NCBI GenBank assembly: GCA_039621445.1
Contig: CP154954.1
Location: 73,628,446 to 73,692,445 of the forward strand
Direction: 5' to 3'
Source of the DNA: Euglena gracilis
Taxonomy: Eukaryota; Euglenida; Euglenophyceae; Euglenales
DNA: 64,000 bases
Part shown: in pieces, positions 51,901 to 62,652 of the stretch
How positions within the stretch are numbered: the first letter of the stretch is position 1
How the letters are laid out: each line of letters opens with the position of its first letter
Notes under the pieces: generated by a model
The model's input: only the letters and a program-made list of their open reading frames with translations
Databases searched by the model: none
What the model was told of the DNA's origin: nothing
Position numbers and translations under genes: made by a program

Positions 51901-54900
51901 AATCTAAAAAAAATTTTTTTGCCGAAAACGATGTTTTTTGGCCTCCCGGAGCCGGGAAAAATGTTTTTGAGCAAAAAACGAACATTTTTCGACCCGCCAG
52001 CGCCCTGTTTTGGGCCGTCTACCCATTGATTTTTGGTCAAAACCGGGTCAAAAAAGTCGAAAAAAATCGAAAAATTTTTTGCCCGAAACGATGTTTTTTG
52101 GCCTCCCGGACCCGGAAAAACTGTTTTTGAGCCGAAAACGAGCGTTTTTCGACCCGCCAGCGCCCCGTTTTGGACCGCCGACCCATTGACTTTGTGTCAA
52201 ACCGGGTCAAAAAAGTCGAAAAAAATCGAAAAAAAATTTTTTGCCCGAAACGATGTTTTTTGGCCTCCCGGACCCGGAAAAACTGTTTTTGAGCCGAAAA
52301 CGAGCGTTTTTCGACCCGCCAGCGCCCCGTTTTGGGCCGCCGACCCATTGACTTTGGGTCAAAACCGGGTCAAAAAGTCGAAAAAAATCGAAAAAAAATT
52401 TTTTTCCCGAAACAATGTTTTTTTGCCTCCCGGACCCGGAAAAACTGTTTTTGAGCCGAAAACGAGCGTTTTTCGACCCGCCAGCGCCCCGTTTTGGACC
52501 GCCGACCCATTGACTTTGGGTCAAAACCGGGTCAAAAAAGTCGAAAAAAATCGAAAAAAATTTTTTTGCCCGAAACGATGTTTTTTGGCCTCCCGGACCC
52601 GGAAAAACTGTTTTTGAGCCGAACACGAGCGTTTTTCGACCCGCCGGCGCCCCGTTTTGGGCCGCCGACCCATTGATTTTGGGTCAAAAAAATCCGGGTC
52701 GAAAAAGTAAAAAAAAAACGAAAATTTTTTTTGCCCGAAACGATGTTTTTTGGACTCCCGGACCCGGAAAAACAATTTTTGAGCCGAAAACGAGCGTTTT
52801 TCGACCCGCCAGCGCCCCGTTTTGGGCCGCCGACCCATTGACTTTGGGTCAAAACCGGGTCAAAAAAGTCGAAAAAAATCGAAAAAATTTTTTTGCCCGA
52901 AACGATGTTTTTTGGCCTCCCGGACCCGGAAAAAAAAAAAACTGTTTTGAGCCGAACACGACCGTTTTTCGACCCGCCAGCGCCCCGTTTTGGGCCGCCG
53001 ACCCATTGATTTTGGGTCAAAACCGGGTCAAAAAAGTCGAAAAAAATCGAAAAAATTTTTTTTTGCCCGAAAACGATGTTTTTGGCCTCCCGGACCCGGA
53101 AAAAAACTCTTTTGAAGCCAAAAACGAGCCTCTTTCGACACGCCACCGCCCCGTTTTGGGCCTCCAACCCATTAATTTTGGTTCAAAACCGAATCAAAAA
53201 AGTCGAAAAAAATCGAAACAATTTTTTTGCCCGAAAACGTTTTTGTTTTTGTTTGCCCCGAAACGATGTTTTTGGCCAAAGAAGAAAAAAAAAGTTTTTG
53301 AGCCCGAAAAAAACAACCGTTTTTCGACCCGCCAGCGCCCCGTTTTGGGCCGCCGACCCATTGACTTTGTTTGGGTCAAAACCGGGTCAAAAAAGTCGAA
53401 AAAAATCAAAAAAAAAAATTTTGCCCGAAACGATGATTTTGGGCCTCCCGGACCCAGAAAAACTGTTTTTGAGCCGAAAACGACCGTTTTTCGACCCGCC
53501 AGCGCCCCGTTTTGGGCCGCCGACCCATTGACTTTGGGTCAAAACCGGGTCAAAAAAGTCGAAAAAAATCAAAAAAAAAAAAATGCCCGAAACGAAGTTT
53601 TTAGGGCCACCCGGACCCGGAAAAAAAACTGTTTTTGAGCAGAAAACAAGCGTTTTTCGACCAGCCAGCACCAAGTTTAGGGCCGCCGACCCATTGACTT
53701 TGGGTAAAAACCGGGTCAAAAAAGTCGAAAAAAATCAAAAAAAAAATTTTTGCCCGAAACGATGTTTTTGGGAATACAGAAAACGGAAAAACTGTTTTTG
53801 AGCCGAAAACGAGCGTTTTTCGACCCGCCAGCGCCCCGTTTTGGGCCGCCGACCCATTGACTTTGGGTCAAAACCGGGTCAAAAAAGTCGAAAAAAATCA
53901 AAAAAAAATTTTTTGCCCGAAACGATGATTTTGGGCCTCCCGGACCCAGAAAAACTGTTTTTGAGCCGAAAACGAGCGTTTTTCGACCCGCCAGCGCCCC
54001 GTTTTGGGCCGCCGCCGACCCATTGACTTTGGGTCAAAACCGGGTCAAAAAAGTCGAAAAAAATCAAAAAAAAAATTTTTGCCCGAAACGATGATTTTGG
54101 GCCTCCCGGACCCAGAAAAACTGTTTTTGAGCCGAAAACGAGCGTTTTTCGACCCGCCAGCGCCCCGTTTTGGGCCGCCGACCCATTGACTTTGGGTCAA
54201 AACCGGGTCAAAAAAGTCGAAAAAAATCAAAAAAAAATTTTTTGCCCGAAACGATGTTTTTGGGCCTCCCGGACCCAGAAAAACTGTTTTTGAGCCGAAA
54301 ACGAGCGTTTTTCGACCCGCCAGCGCCCCGTTTTGGGCCGCCGACCCATTGACTTGGGGTCAAAACCGGGTCAAAAAAGTCGAAAAAAAAAAAAAAAAAT
54401 TTTTTGCCCGAAACGATGTTTTTTGGCCTCCCGGACCCGGAAAAACTGTTTTTGAGCCGAAAACGAGCGTTTTTCGACCCGCCAGCGCCCCGTTTTGGGC
54501 CGCCGACCCATTGACTTTGGGTCAAAACCGGGTCAAAAAAGTCGAAAAAAATCAAAAAAAATTTTGCCCGAAACGATGATTTTTGGGCCTCCCGGACCCA
54601 GAAAAACTGTTTTTGAGCCGAAAACGAGCGTTTTTCGACCCGCCAGCGCCCCGTTTTGGGCCGCCGACCCATTGACTTTGGGTCAAAACCGGGTCAAAAA
54701 AGTCGAAAAAAATCAAAAAAAATTTTGCCCGAAACGATGATTTTTGGGCCTCCCGGACCCAGAAAAACTGTTTTTGAGCCGAAAACGAGCGTTTTTCGAC
54801 CCGCCAGCGCCCCGTTTTGGGCCGCCGACCCATTGACTTTGGGTCAAAACCGGGTCAAAAAAGTCGAAAAAAATCAAAAAAAAATTTTTGCCCGAAACGA

Positions 54901-55475
54901 TGTTTTTGGGCCTCCCGGACCCGGAAAAACTGTTTTTGAGCCGAAAACGACCGTTTTTCGACCCGCCAGCGCCCCGTTTTGGGCCGCCGACCCATTGACT
55001 TTGGGTCAAAACCGGGTCAAAAAAGTCGAAAAAAATCAAAAAAAAATTTTTGCCCGAAACCGAAACGATTGGTTTTGGGGCCTCCCCGGACCCGGAAACA
55101 AAAAAAAAAAAAAAAAAAAAGAACAAAACGAGCGTTTTTCGACCCGCCAGCGCCCCGTTTTGGGCCGCCGACCAATTGACTTTGGGTCAAAACCGGGTAA
55201 AAAAAGTCAAAAAAAAAAAAAAAAAAAATTTTTGCCCGAAACGATGTTTTTGGGCCTCCCGGACCCAGAAAAACTGTTTTGGAGCCGAAAACGACCGTTT
55301 TTCGACCCGCCAGCGCCCCGTTTTGGGCCGCCGACCCATTGACTTTGGGTCAAAACCGGGTCAAAAAAGTCGAAAAAAATAAAAAAAATTTTTTTTACCA
55401 AAAACGATGATTTTGGGCCTCCCGGACCCGGAAAAAAAAACTGTTTTTGAGCGGAGAAAAAAAAAAAAAAAAACA

Positions 55476-55507
<32 letters not shown>

Positions 55508-58446
55508 AAAACAAAAAAAAGCAGCGCCCCGTTTTGGGCCGCCGACCCATTGACTTTGGGTCAAAACCGGGTCAAAAAAGTCGAAAAAAATCGAAAAAAA
55601 TTTTTTTTGCCCCGAAAAACGATGTTTGTGGCCTCCGGACCCGGAAAAAAAAGGAAAAAAAAAAAAGAAAAGGAAGAAAAAAAAAACTGTTTTGGAGCCG
55701 AAAACGACCGTTTTTCGACCCGCCAGCGCCCCTTTTTGGGCCGCCGACCCATTGACTTTGGGTCAAAACCGGGTCAAAAAAGTCGAAAAAAATCAAAAAA
55801 AATTTTTTGCCCGAAACGATGTTTTTTGGCCTCCCGGACCCGGAAAAACTGTTTTTGAGCCGAAAACGACCGTTTTTCGACCCGCCAGCGCCCCGTTTTG
55901 GGCCGCCGCCGACCCATTGACTTTGGGTCGAAAAAAGGGTCAAAAAAAGTCGAAAAAAATAACAAAAAAACACTTTTGCCCGAAACGTTGTTTTTTGGGC
56001 ATTCCAGGACAGGAAAAAGGAAAAAAAAAAAAAAAAAAAATGTTTTTTTGAGCCGAAAACGACCGTTTTTCGACCCGCCAGCGCCCCGTTTTGGGCCGCC
56101 GACCCATTGATTTTGGGTCAAAACCGGGTCAAAAAAGTCGAAAAAAAAAAAAAAAAAATTTTTTGCCCGAAACGATGTTTTGGGCCTCCCGGACCCGGAA
56201 AAACTGTTTTTGAGCCGAAAACGAGCGTTTTTCGACCCGCCAGCGCCCCCCGTTTTGGGCCGCCGGACCATTGACTTTGGGTCAAAACCGGTTCAAAAAA
56301 GTCGAAAAAAATCGGAAAAATTTTTTGCCCGAAACGATGTTTTTGGCCCCGGACCCGGAAACCCAAAAAAAAAAAAAAAAAAAAACAAAAAAAAAAAAAA
56401 AAAAACTGTTTATGAGCAGAAAACAACCGTTATACAACCCGCAAGCGCACCGTTTTGGGCCGCAGACCCATTGAATTTGGGTCAAAACCGGGTCAAAAAA
56501 GTCGAAAAAAATCAAAAAAAAATTTTTTGCCCGAAACGATGATTTTTGGGCTTCCGGTACCAAGAAAAAAAGTTTTTGAGCAGAAAATGGGGGTTTTTCG
56601 ACCAGCCAGCACCCCGTTTTGGGCCGCCGACCCATTGACTTTGGGGTCAAAACCGGGTCAAAAAAGTCGAAAAAACTCAAAAAAAAAAATTTTGCCCGAA
56701 AACGATTTTGGGCTCCCTTTTTAGCCGGAAAAGGACGAAAACTGTTTTGGAGCCGAAAAACGACCGTTTTTCGACCCACGCCAGCGACCCGTTTAGGACC
56801 GCGTACTCATTGACTTTGGTTCAAAACAGGGTCAAAAAAGTAAAAAAAAATAAAAAAAAATTTTTTGCCCGAAACGATGTTTTTTGGCCTCCCGGACCCG
56901 GAAAAACTGTTTTTGAGCCGAAAACGAGCGTTTTTCGACCCGCCAGCGCCCCGTTTTGGGCCGCCGACCCATTGACTTTGGGTCAAAACCGGTTCAAAAA
57001 AGTCGAAAAAAATCGAAAAAATTTTTTTGGCCCCAAACGATGTTTCTTGGCCTCCCGGACCCGGAAAAACTGTTTTTGAGCCGAAAACGACCGTTTTCGA
57101 CCCGCCAGCGCCCCGTTTTGGGCCGCCGACCCATTGATTTTGGGTCAAAACCGGGTCAAAAAAGTCGAAAAAAATCGAAAAAAAATTTTTTGCCCGAAAC
57201 GATGTTTTTTGGCCTCCCGGACCCGGAAAAACTGTTTTTGAGCCGAAAACGAGCGTTTTTCGACCCGCCAGCGCCCCGTTTTGGGCCGCCGACCCATTGA
57301 CTTTGGGTCAAAACCGGTTCAAAAAAGTCGAAAAAAATCGAAAAAAATTTTTTGGCCCCAAACGATGTTTCTTGGCCTCCCGGACCCGGAAAAACTGTTT
57401 TTGAGCCGAAAACGACCGTTTTCGACCCGCCAGCGCCCCGTTTTGGGCCGCCGACCCATTGATTTTGGGTCAAAACCGGGTCAAAAAAGTCGAAAAAAAT
57501 CGAAAAAATTTTTTTGCCCGAAACGATGTTTTTTGGCCTCCCGGACCCGGAAAAACTGTTTTTGAGCCGAAACCGAACGTTTTTCGACCTGCCAGCGCCC
57601 CGTTTTGAGCCGCCGACCCATTGACTTTGGGTCAAAACCGGGTCAAAAAAGTCGAAAAAAATCGAAAAAATTTTTTTGGCCCCAAACGATGTTTCTTGGC
57701 CTCCCGGACCCGGAAAAACTGTTTTTGAGCCGAAAACGAGCGTTTTCGACCCGCCAGCGCCCCGTTTTGGGCCGCCGACCCATTGATTTTGGGTCAAAAC
57801 CGGGTCAAAAAAGTCGAAAAAAATCGAAAAAAAATTTTTTGCCCGAAACGATGTTTTTTGGCCTCCCGGACCCAGAAAAACTGTTTTTGAGCCGAAACCG
57901 AACGTTTTTCGACCTGCCAGCGCCCCGTTTTGAGCCGCCGACCCATTGACTTTCGGTCAAAACCGGGTCAAAAAAGTCGAAAAAATCAAAAAAAAAATTT
58001 TGCCCGAAACGATGTTTCTGGGCCTCCCGGACCCGGAAAAACTGTTTTTGAGCCGAAAACGAGCGTTTTCGACCCGCCAGCGCCCCGTTTTGGGCCGCCG
58101 ACCCATTGATTTTGGGTCAAAACCGGGTCAAAAAAGTCGAAAAAAATCGAAAAAAATTTTTTTGCCCGAAACGATGTTTTTTGGCCTCCCGGACCCAGAA
58201 AAACTGTTTTTGAGCCGAAACCGAACGTTTTTCGACCTGCCAGCGCCCCGTTTTGAGCCGCCGACCCATTGACTTTCGGTCAAAACCGGGTCGAAAAAGT
58301 GGAAAAAAATCGAAAAATTTCTTTTTGACCAAAACAATGTTTTTGGGCCTGCCTCCCAGACCCGGAAAAACTGTTTTCGAGCCGAAAATGAGCGTTTTTC
58401 GACCCACCGGCGCCCTGTTTCTGGCACAAAACCCATGGATTTCAGG
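48911..58446 (-). repeat. Satellite array, right arm, part 2
   Basis: About 58 monomers. 53,840-54,830 is a block of very similar units of 162-166 bp with CGATGATTTTGGGCCTCCCG. 56,870-58,270 is a two-monomer higher-order repeat: GGCCCCAAACGATGTTTCTT recurs at 57,029, 57,354 and 57,679, a period of 325 bp. A-rich expansions occur at 55,100, 55,455-55,520, 56,020 and 56,365-56,405. The last monomers (58,270-58,446) are diverged, as expected at an array edge. Confidence 0.96.
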
Positions 58447-58484
58447 CAAAAGAGCTCCATGGAGTGGGCCGGTATGTATGGAGG

Positions 58485-58632
58485 GGTCAATGAAGGGGTG
58501 GGTGCGCGCTTATTAAGAGCTCAGCACTATTCAAAACCTGGTCAATGAAGGGGTGGTTGCGCGCTATTCAAACCCTGGTCAATGAAGGGGTGGGGGCGCG
58601 CTTATTAAGAACTCAGCACTATTCAAAGCCTG
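58485..58632. repeat. Three-copy tandem repeat at array edge
   Basis: GGTCAATGAAGGGGTGG begins units at 58,485, 58,540 and 58,577. A full unit is 55 bp and includes GCGCGCTTATTAAGAGCTCA and GCACTATTCAAA; the second unit lacks 18 bp. Confidence 0.92.
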
Positions 58633-58669
58633 GTCCGCTGTTGGTCGGCCCCCTCCGCCCTGGCCCCAG

Positions 58670-58806
58670 CGCCGACCACCACCGGTGGCTGCGCCCCGCG
58701 GCGTGGCCGCTGCTGTCCCTGCTCGCCATCAGCACCTTCGGCGGCTTCTCCGCGTTCGGGCAGGCGGTGGCCCTGCCCAGGCAGACTGGGCCCCGGGCCC
58801 CCGGCG
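58670..58806 (+). CDS. Candidate exon with membrane helix
   Basis: Acceptor CTGGCCCCAG ends at 58,669. The frame gives ADHHRWLRPA then AWPLLSLLAISTFGGFSAFG and QAVALPRQTGPRAP: one strongly hydrophobic helix of about 22 residues with a small-residue FGGFSAFG stretch. GC above 70%. The donor is uncertain (CCGGCG|GTGGGC at 58,807 is possible). Likely part of a multi-pass membrane protein with the islands at 61,247-63,596. Confidence 0.45.
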
Positions 58807-61246
58807 GTGGGCAGGGAGGGCAACACGGACCAGACCCCCACTCTTAGGCGGTGCATCTCACACTTAAGTTTTTTTGGGTCGATTTGCGCGTTTTCGCAAA
58901 CAACCAAAAACCGATTTGAGCACCGGCGTAACAAGGGGTGGGAGCGAGACGGAGCAGGATTGGACAAAATACGGGCAATTTCCCGTTTTTGGCACGGCTC
59001 TCCCGGGAATTACGTGGGTTTTTTTGCCTTTTTTGTTTTGAGGTTGGAATGACATGAAAACCCCCGGACCTATCCCCCCAAAGTGAAAAAAGACACCGAC
59101 AAAAACACCAAAATTCCAGTACTGCCACCCCCATTTTGTGCAATGCAGCTCTCCTCACCGGCTGTTTGCTGCCCTGGCTGGCTCCCTCCGGGGGTTTTGA
59201 CACACTTTTTTTATTTTTGCCAGCCTCGGGCTTGTGTTTTTGTACGTTTGCCAGAGCGCAGGGAACAAGGATGGGAGGGGGGGGTCAGGGTGGGTCCAAT
59301 GAAGGGAAAGTGGTCCGAAAGGGCGGGAAGGGTCACGAGTCCCGACCGAATTTGCAGTGGGGATGTGGTGGACCTCGAAAACTGCCGCCACTTGCCCCCT
59401 GGCTTGCATTTTGCTGCAACAGTCGCATCACAAGGATAGGTGATTGCACTTAGGCATCCACAAGGCCGTCATTAACCCCGGTCCAGCAGATCCCCGCAAG
59501 GTCGATGGAAACAATAGAGAACGGGAGCGGAGCGTCTTAAATGTGGCCACAAAGCTCACTGTTTTGGAGGGAGAGACAATTTAATGTTTACACGTGGTTG
59601 GGTGGCGTCAAAGGACTGCGACTCAGCACCCTGATGTTGTGCAGAAAAACTGGTGCGTTGCATGTTTTCTGAGAAAAAAAATGAGACATCATTGTGGTAA
59701 GGACGGAAAAAAGATTCCGGCCGAGGCATCTGTAAGATTGCACATGCGTGATTTTGAAATTCTGGAAGTCGTTTTTTTTTTGAAGAAAAGTGTCCAGCAA
59801 TCACGGGGGCTTACATGTCATCAATTCCTCTGCGCAACTTCCAAACCGATGACGCGAAAACGATCGGTTGTGTGGGTTGGAAATGAGACAACACCCCTGC
59901 CCATGAGCAGACAAATTTTCTCCTGTCATATAGTGTGTTCTGATGAACATTTCTCATTACCTAAAACCAGAATTTCATCACCACACAATAATTTCAAAAT
60001 TTTTTCATCCGCAATGGTCAGTGTGCGCAAGTGCACCCCAACTGTTAAGGACGAAGAGGACGGAGGTCAAACAAAGGTACATTTATAAGCCACCGCTCTG
60101 CGTCGCACATTGCAAAAGGTACCCATTCAAATCCTTTCCCTAACCTTTAATTCTAGGGCCAAGGAAAGGCAGGTGTTGTCTTTCATGTGGTAATATAAAA
60201 GATGTGGAGTATATTTCTCAAATTTCACGTGATCGATGTGCACAAATGCGCACATCAACCATTCCCACATTTGCGCACACGTGTGTGTCTGTGTGTGTGT
60301 GTGTGTGTGTGTGTCTGTTTTCTGTAAGTGGTTGGTGTGCGCATTTGCTCACATCAACCATTTATGTATTTGTGTGTGGTTGGTGTGCGCATTTGTGCAC
60401 ATCGATCATATACAAATACACAGATGGTCGATGTACGCAAATGCGCACACCAACCACCTACGGAAAAAACATATTTGGTTGGTGTGCGCAAATGCGCACA
60501 TTGAAAATTTTTTGTCATGTAAGTGTTCCATCGGTGGACACAGATTTCGTTCCGTCCGATAGCAGCAGAGTTCTGGAAAGTTTTTTATGCCACAATCAAT
60601 GTCAAATTTAACTGAACATCACATTGTCCAAATGGTGGACAGTCCATGGCCGTCAAACAGGGATGAAACACCCGGCAGTTACAGGCAGCAGGGACACACC
60701 AAAACCCATAGCCGTAACAGCCAGGGTGTACAACCCACCTGTTTCACAGACGACAACACCAATCTGTCGCTCCACACGAATCAGAAAGCTCGTTAGGATG
60801 ATAGTTTAAGACGTTTGTGATTCCTAACGTGTATTGTGAGGTGTGAACCTCATGTATTGCTGCTTCATCAGATGCATTCGACGGTTCAAGGAAATTGTAT
60901 AGAATGTCGGTGTGCACAATTGCACACATCTGCAAAGAAAAAAAGCTAAAGTGCGAGATGCGCCTAGGTCCCTGCCCTCTCCCCAACCTAATCCCCAGGC
61001 TGATCTTTTGTGTTTTTCCCCCTCGACCGACCTCCCCTCCACCGTTCACGAGTACCATCCCCTTGCAGGCATTGCCATTCTCTCGAGAGACCTTCACTTT
61101 GGTGGAGTTGGCCAGAGAAAGGCAGCAAAGAGCATTACGGAGCCACGCCCACCGCCCCCCCCCCCCTAATGGAGTCCCCACCCAGCCATCACCCCCCCTA
61201 CCCCCCCCCCGCCCGCCCTGACGCCCGCCTGCCGCCATGCCCGGAG
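58807..61246. other. Non-coding stretch with palindrome array
   Basis: 58,860-59,140 is AT-rich. 59,150-59,270 has a hydrophobic frame after GCAATGCAG (ALLTGCLLPWLAPSGGFDTL) that could be another membrane exon but lacks a donor. 59,594-60,088 is a 164-codon open frame of mixed composition; its end, VRKCTPTVKDEEDGGQTK before AAG|GTACAT at 60,077, is the only exon-like part. 60,231-60,506 is listed separately. 60,600-61,240 shows nothing clear. Confidence 0.4.
60231..60506. repeat. Array of 30-bp palindromes, 48-bp spacing
   Basis: Each unit is a variant of GGTTGGTGTGCGCA followed by its mirror TGCGCACACCAACC. Units at 60,231-60,260, 60,330-60,359, 60,378-60,407, 60,426-60,455 and 60,477-60,506, with a partial one at 60,264-60,283 beside a GT microsatellite. 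Start-to-start distances of the last four are 48, 48 and 51 bp. A related GTGTGCACAATTGCACAC is at about 60,910. Linkers between units (TATTTGTGTGT, TACAAATACACA) are only loosely related. Confidence 0.85.
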
Positions 61247-61456
61247 TTCGCGATGGCCGCTGGCACATCCGCCCTGAACCCGTTCCTGCTGGTGGCGTGG
61301 GCAGGGCTGGCGGGGAAGGGCCTTGGACCCGCCAACGCGACAGGGCTGCTGCTGGCCGCCGTCGGGCTGGGCAGCCTCCTGGCCAGCGACGGGCTGCACT
61401 CCCGGGCCCAGGGGGCCCCCCGGGAAGACCTGGCTGCCGTCAGACGCGGCAAGGCG
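61247..61456 (+). CDS. Candidate exon with membrane helices (possible start)
   Basis: The frame begins after CCCGGAG (ends 61,246) in phase 0, with an ATG at 61,253 (MAAGTSALNPFLLVAWAGLA) that could be a start codon. It encodes two hydrophobic stretches, NPFLLVAWAGLAGKG and NATGLLLAAVGLGSLLAS, then a polar tail DGLHSRAQGAPREDLAAVRR. A donor at AAGGCG|GTGGAT (61,457) is possible. Small-residue-rich helices recall drug/metabolite-transporter-type proteins, but I see no diagnostic motif. Confidence 0.45.
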
Positions 61457-61574
61457 GTGGATTTCCTAATTCGACAGCTAGGCAGCTTGGGTCGCCGTGC
61501 TGGAAGTGCAAAGTTTTGAGTTCTGGTGATGATCCTGCAAAGGTCCATTGAACCACGAACCCTGGGCGGGTAAC

Positions 61575-61850
61575 GAGAGGTTGGTTTGTGGGAATCCGCG
61601 ACCCAACCAAGTCATTTACTGGTTGGGGCCGTCATCGGCCGCAGCCGGCCACGGCCCAACCAAAAAAAATTGACCCTGATTTTCTGAATTTGGTTGGGCC
61701 AAGCCGGCAGGTTCTGGCCCCACCTGCATCGGTTATGATTTGGCGGCCACGGCCCCCCAACCAAACCCAGGCCGTGGTCGGCTGCAACCCCAAAAAATTT
61801 TTGGTTGTCCGCGACCCAACCAACCGCCCAACCTATGGTGATTGACCGCC
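61575..61850. repeat. CCAACC/GGTTGG hairpin-rich repeat
   Basis: CCGCGACCCAACCAA occurs near both ends (about 61,599 and 61,810). Between them GGTTGGGGCCGTCATCGGCC and GGCCACGGCCCAACC can pair, as can further GGTTGGGCC and GGCCACGGCCCCCC words. Possibly an old inverted-repeat element. Confidence 0.5.
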
Positions 61851-61897
61851 CCGTCCAACAGATGAAAGTCACCACAAAGTCACCACCTACTTTTCAG

Positions 61898-62052
61898 AGT
61901 TAATGTTTATGTGAAGCTCGACAGGATTGGCTTATGGAGGCTTATCGTGCTGGCGGTGGGCGGCCTGACCGTGATGGCATCTGCTACGGGGTGCTGGCCA
62001 GCTTCTTCTTCACGCTGTACGTCGCGGCGGCGGACATCCTCCACCCACCCTG
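61898..62052 (+). CDS. Candidate membrane exon with one-base frame break
   Basis: Acceptor CTACTTTTCAG ends at 61,897. The first half, in the frame from 61,899, gives VKLDRIGLWRLIVLAVGGLT then VMASATG. From about 61,990 the hydrophobic frame changes to GVLASFFFTLYVAAADILHP. The switch coincides with the run ACGGGGTG; one more G would join the halves into one continuous membrane segment. Likely a sequencing or assembly homopolymer error, or a real frameshift. The exon ends before the miniature element at 62,091. Confidence 0.42.
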
Positions 62053-62090
62053 GATCTGCCTCCACAGGCCACACCCCCCCCCCTTTTTTC

Positions 62091-62363
62091 CAGGGCGGTC
62101 CATAAGGAACGGGAAGTTTTTTTTCCCGCCTCTTAAGGGCCGAAGCAGCCTACCCGAGGCTTGAACGGGTCAAAAAAAAAACAAGCAGTCGAAAAACGCA
62201 TTTTTTGACGTTTTGGGTCGATGGGCGATGGTCCAAGGATGCCAAAAATCACTTTTTTCCCCGAAGTCGACCCATTTTTGCCAAAGCGTTTCATTCTTTG
62301 TTGCGAATTTTGCATTGAATGTGCTGGGACGGGAAAGTTTTCTTTCCATTGAGGACCGCCCTG
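62091..62363. mobile_element. hAT-like miniature element, CAGGGCGGTCC family
   Basis: Left end CAGGGCGGTCCATAAGG, right end GAGGACCGCCCTG. The flanking 8-mers CTTTTTTC (62,083-62,090) and CTTTTCCC (62,364-62,371) agree at 6 of 8 positions. The interior is collinear with 32,627-32,942: GATGGGCGATGGTCCAAGG, TTTTTTCCCC, GTCGACC, TTGAATGTGCTGGGAC. It lies between two candidate membrane-protein exons, so presumably in an intron. Confidence 0.85.
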
Positions 62364-62410
62364 CTTTTCCCCCATCCCCCTTCCTTCTCTCTCCCCGGCC
62401 ACTGTCCCAG

Positions 62411-62550
62411 ACCAGCCGGGGGGTCCTCCGGGGTGCCGGCGGCCGCGGGTGCCCCTCCCGCTGCTGCTGGCCGTCACGTTCGGCCTCGGCGCCGTCATCG
62501 CGGGGCTGGCGTCGGTGCTGGAGGGGGCGGCCGGGACCCCGTTAGCCGGG
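62411..62550 (+). CDS. Candidate exon with membrane helix
   Basis: Acceptor ACTGTCCCAG ends at 62,410. The frame through 62,449 gives RRPR then VPLPLLLAVTFGLGAVIAGL and ASVLEGAAGTPLAG: a clear hydrophobic helix with small residues. The other two frames are Arg- and Trp-rich shadows. Possible donor CCGGG|GTCGGG at 62,551. Confidence 0.45.
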
Positions 62551-62652
62551 GTCGGGGCTTGGGCTTGGGCGGGCAAAGGGCACAGAGCTGGCCGCCCTGG
62601 GACAACCCCGGTTGATGCCTTGGGAGTGGGAATCGCAGCAATGCCGTGGCAC

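Noticed and set aside
36178-58446. Satellite as a CRISPR or prokaryotic repeat array
   Set aside because: Monomers are contiguous without unique spacers and the surroundings are eukaryotic in character.
59594-60088. 164-codon open frame containing CVAC and VRKC
   Set aside because: Base composition is like the flanking non-coding DNA, there is no family similarity I recognise, and the Cys spacing does not match the repeated module; only its 3' end looks exon-like.
60231-60506. Palindrome array as a CRISPR
   Set aside because: Few units, repeats are full dyads, linkers are short and partly related, and there are no cas genes.
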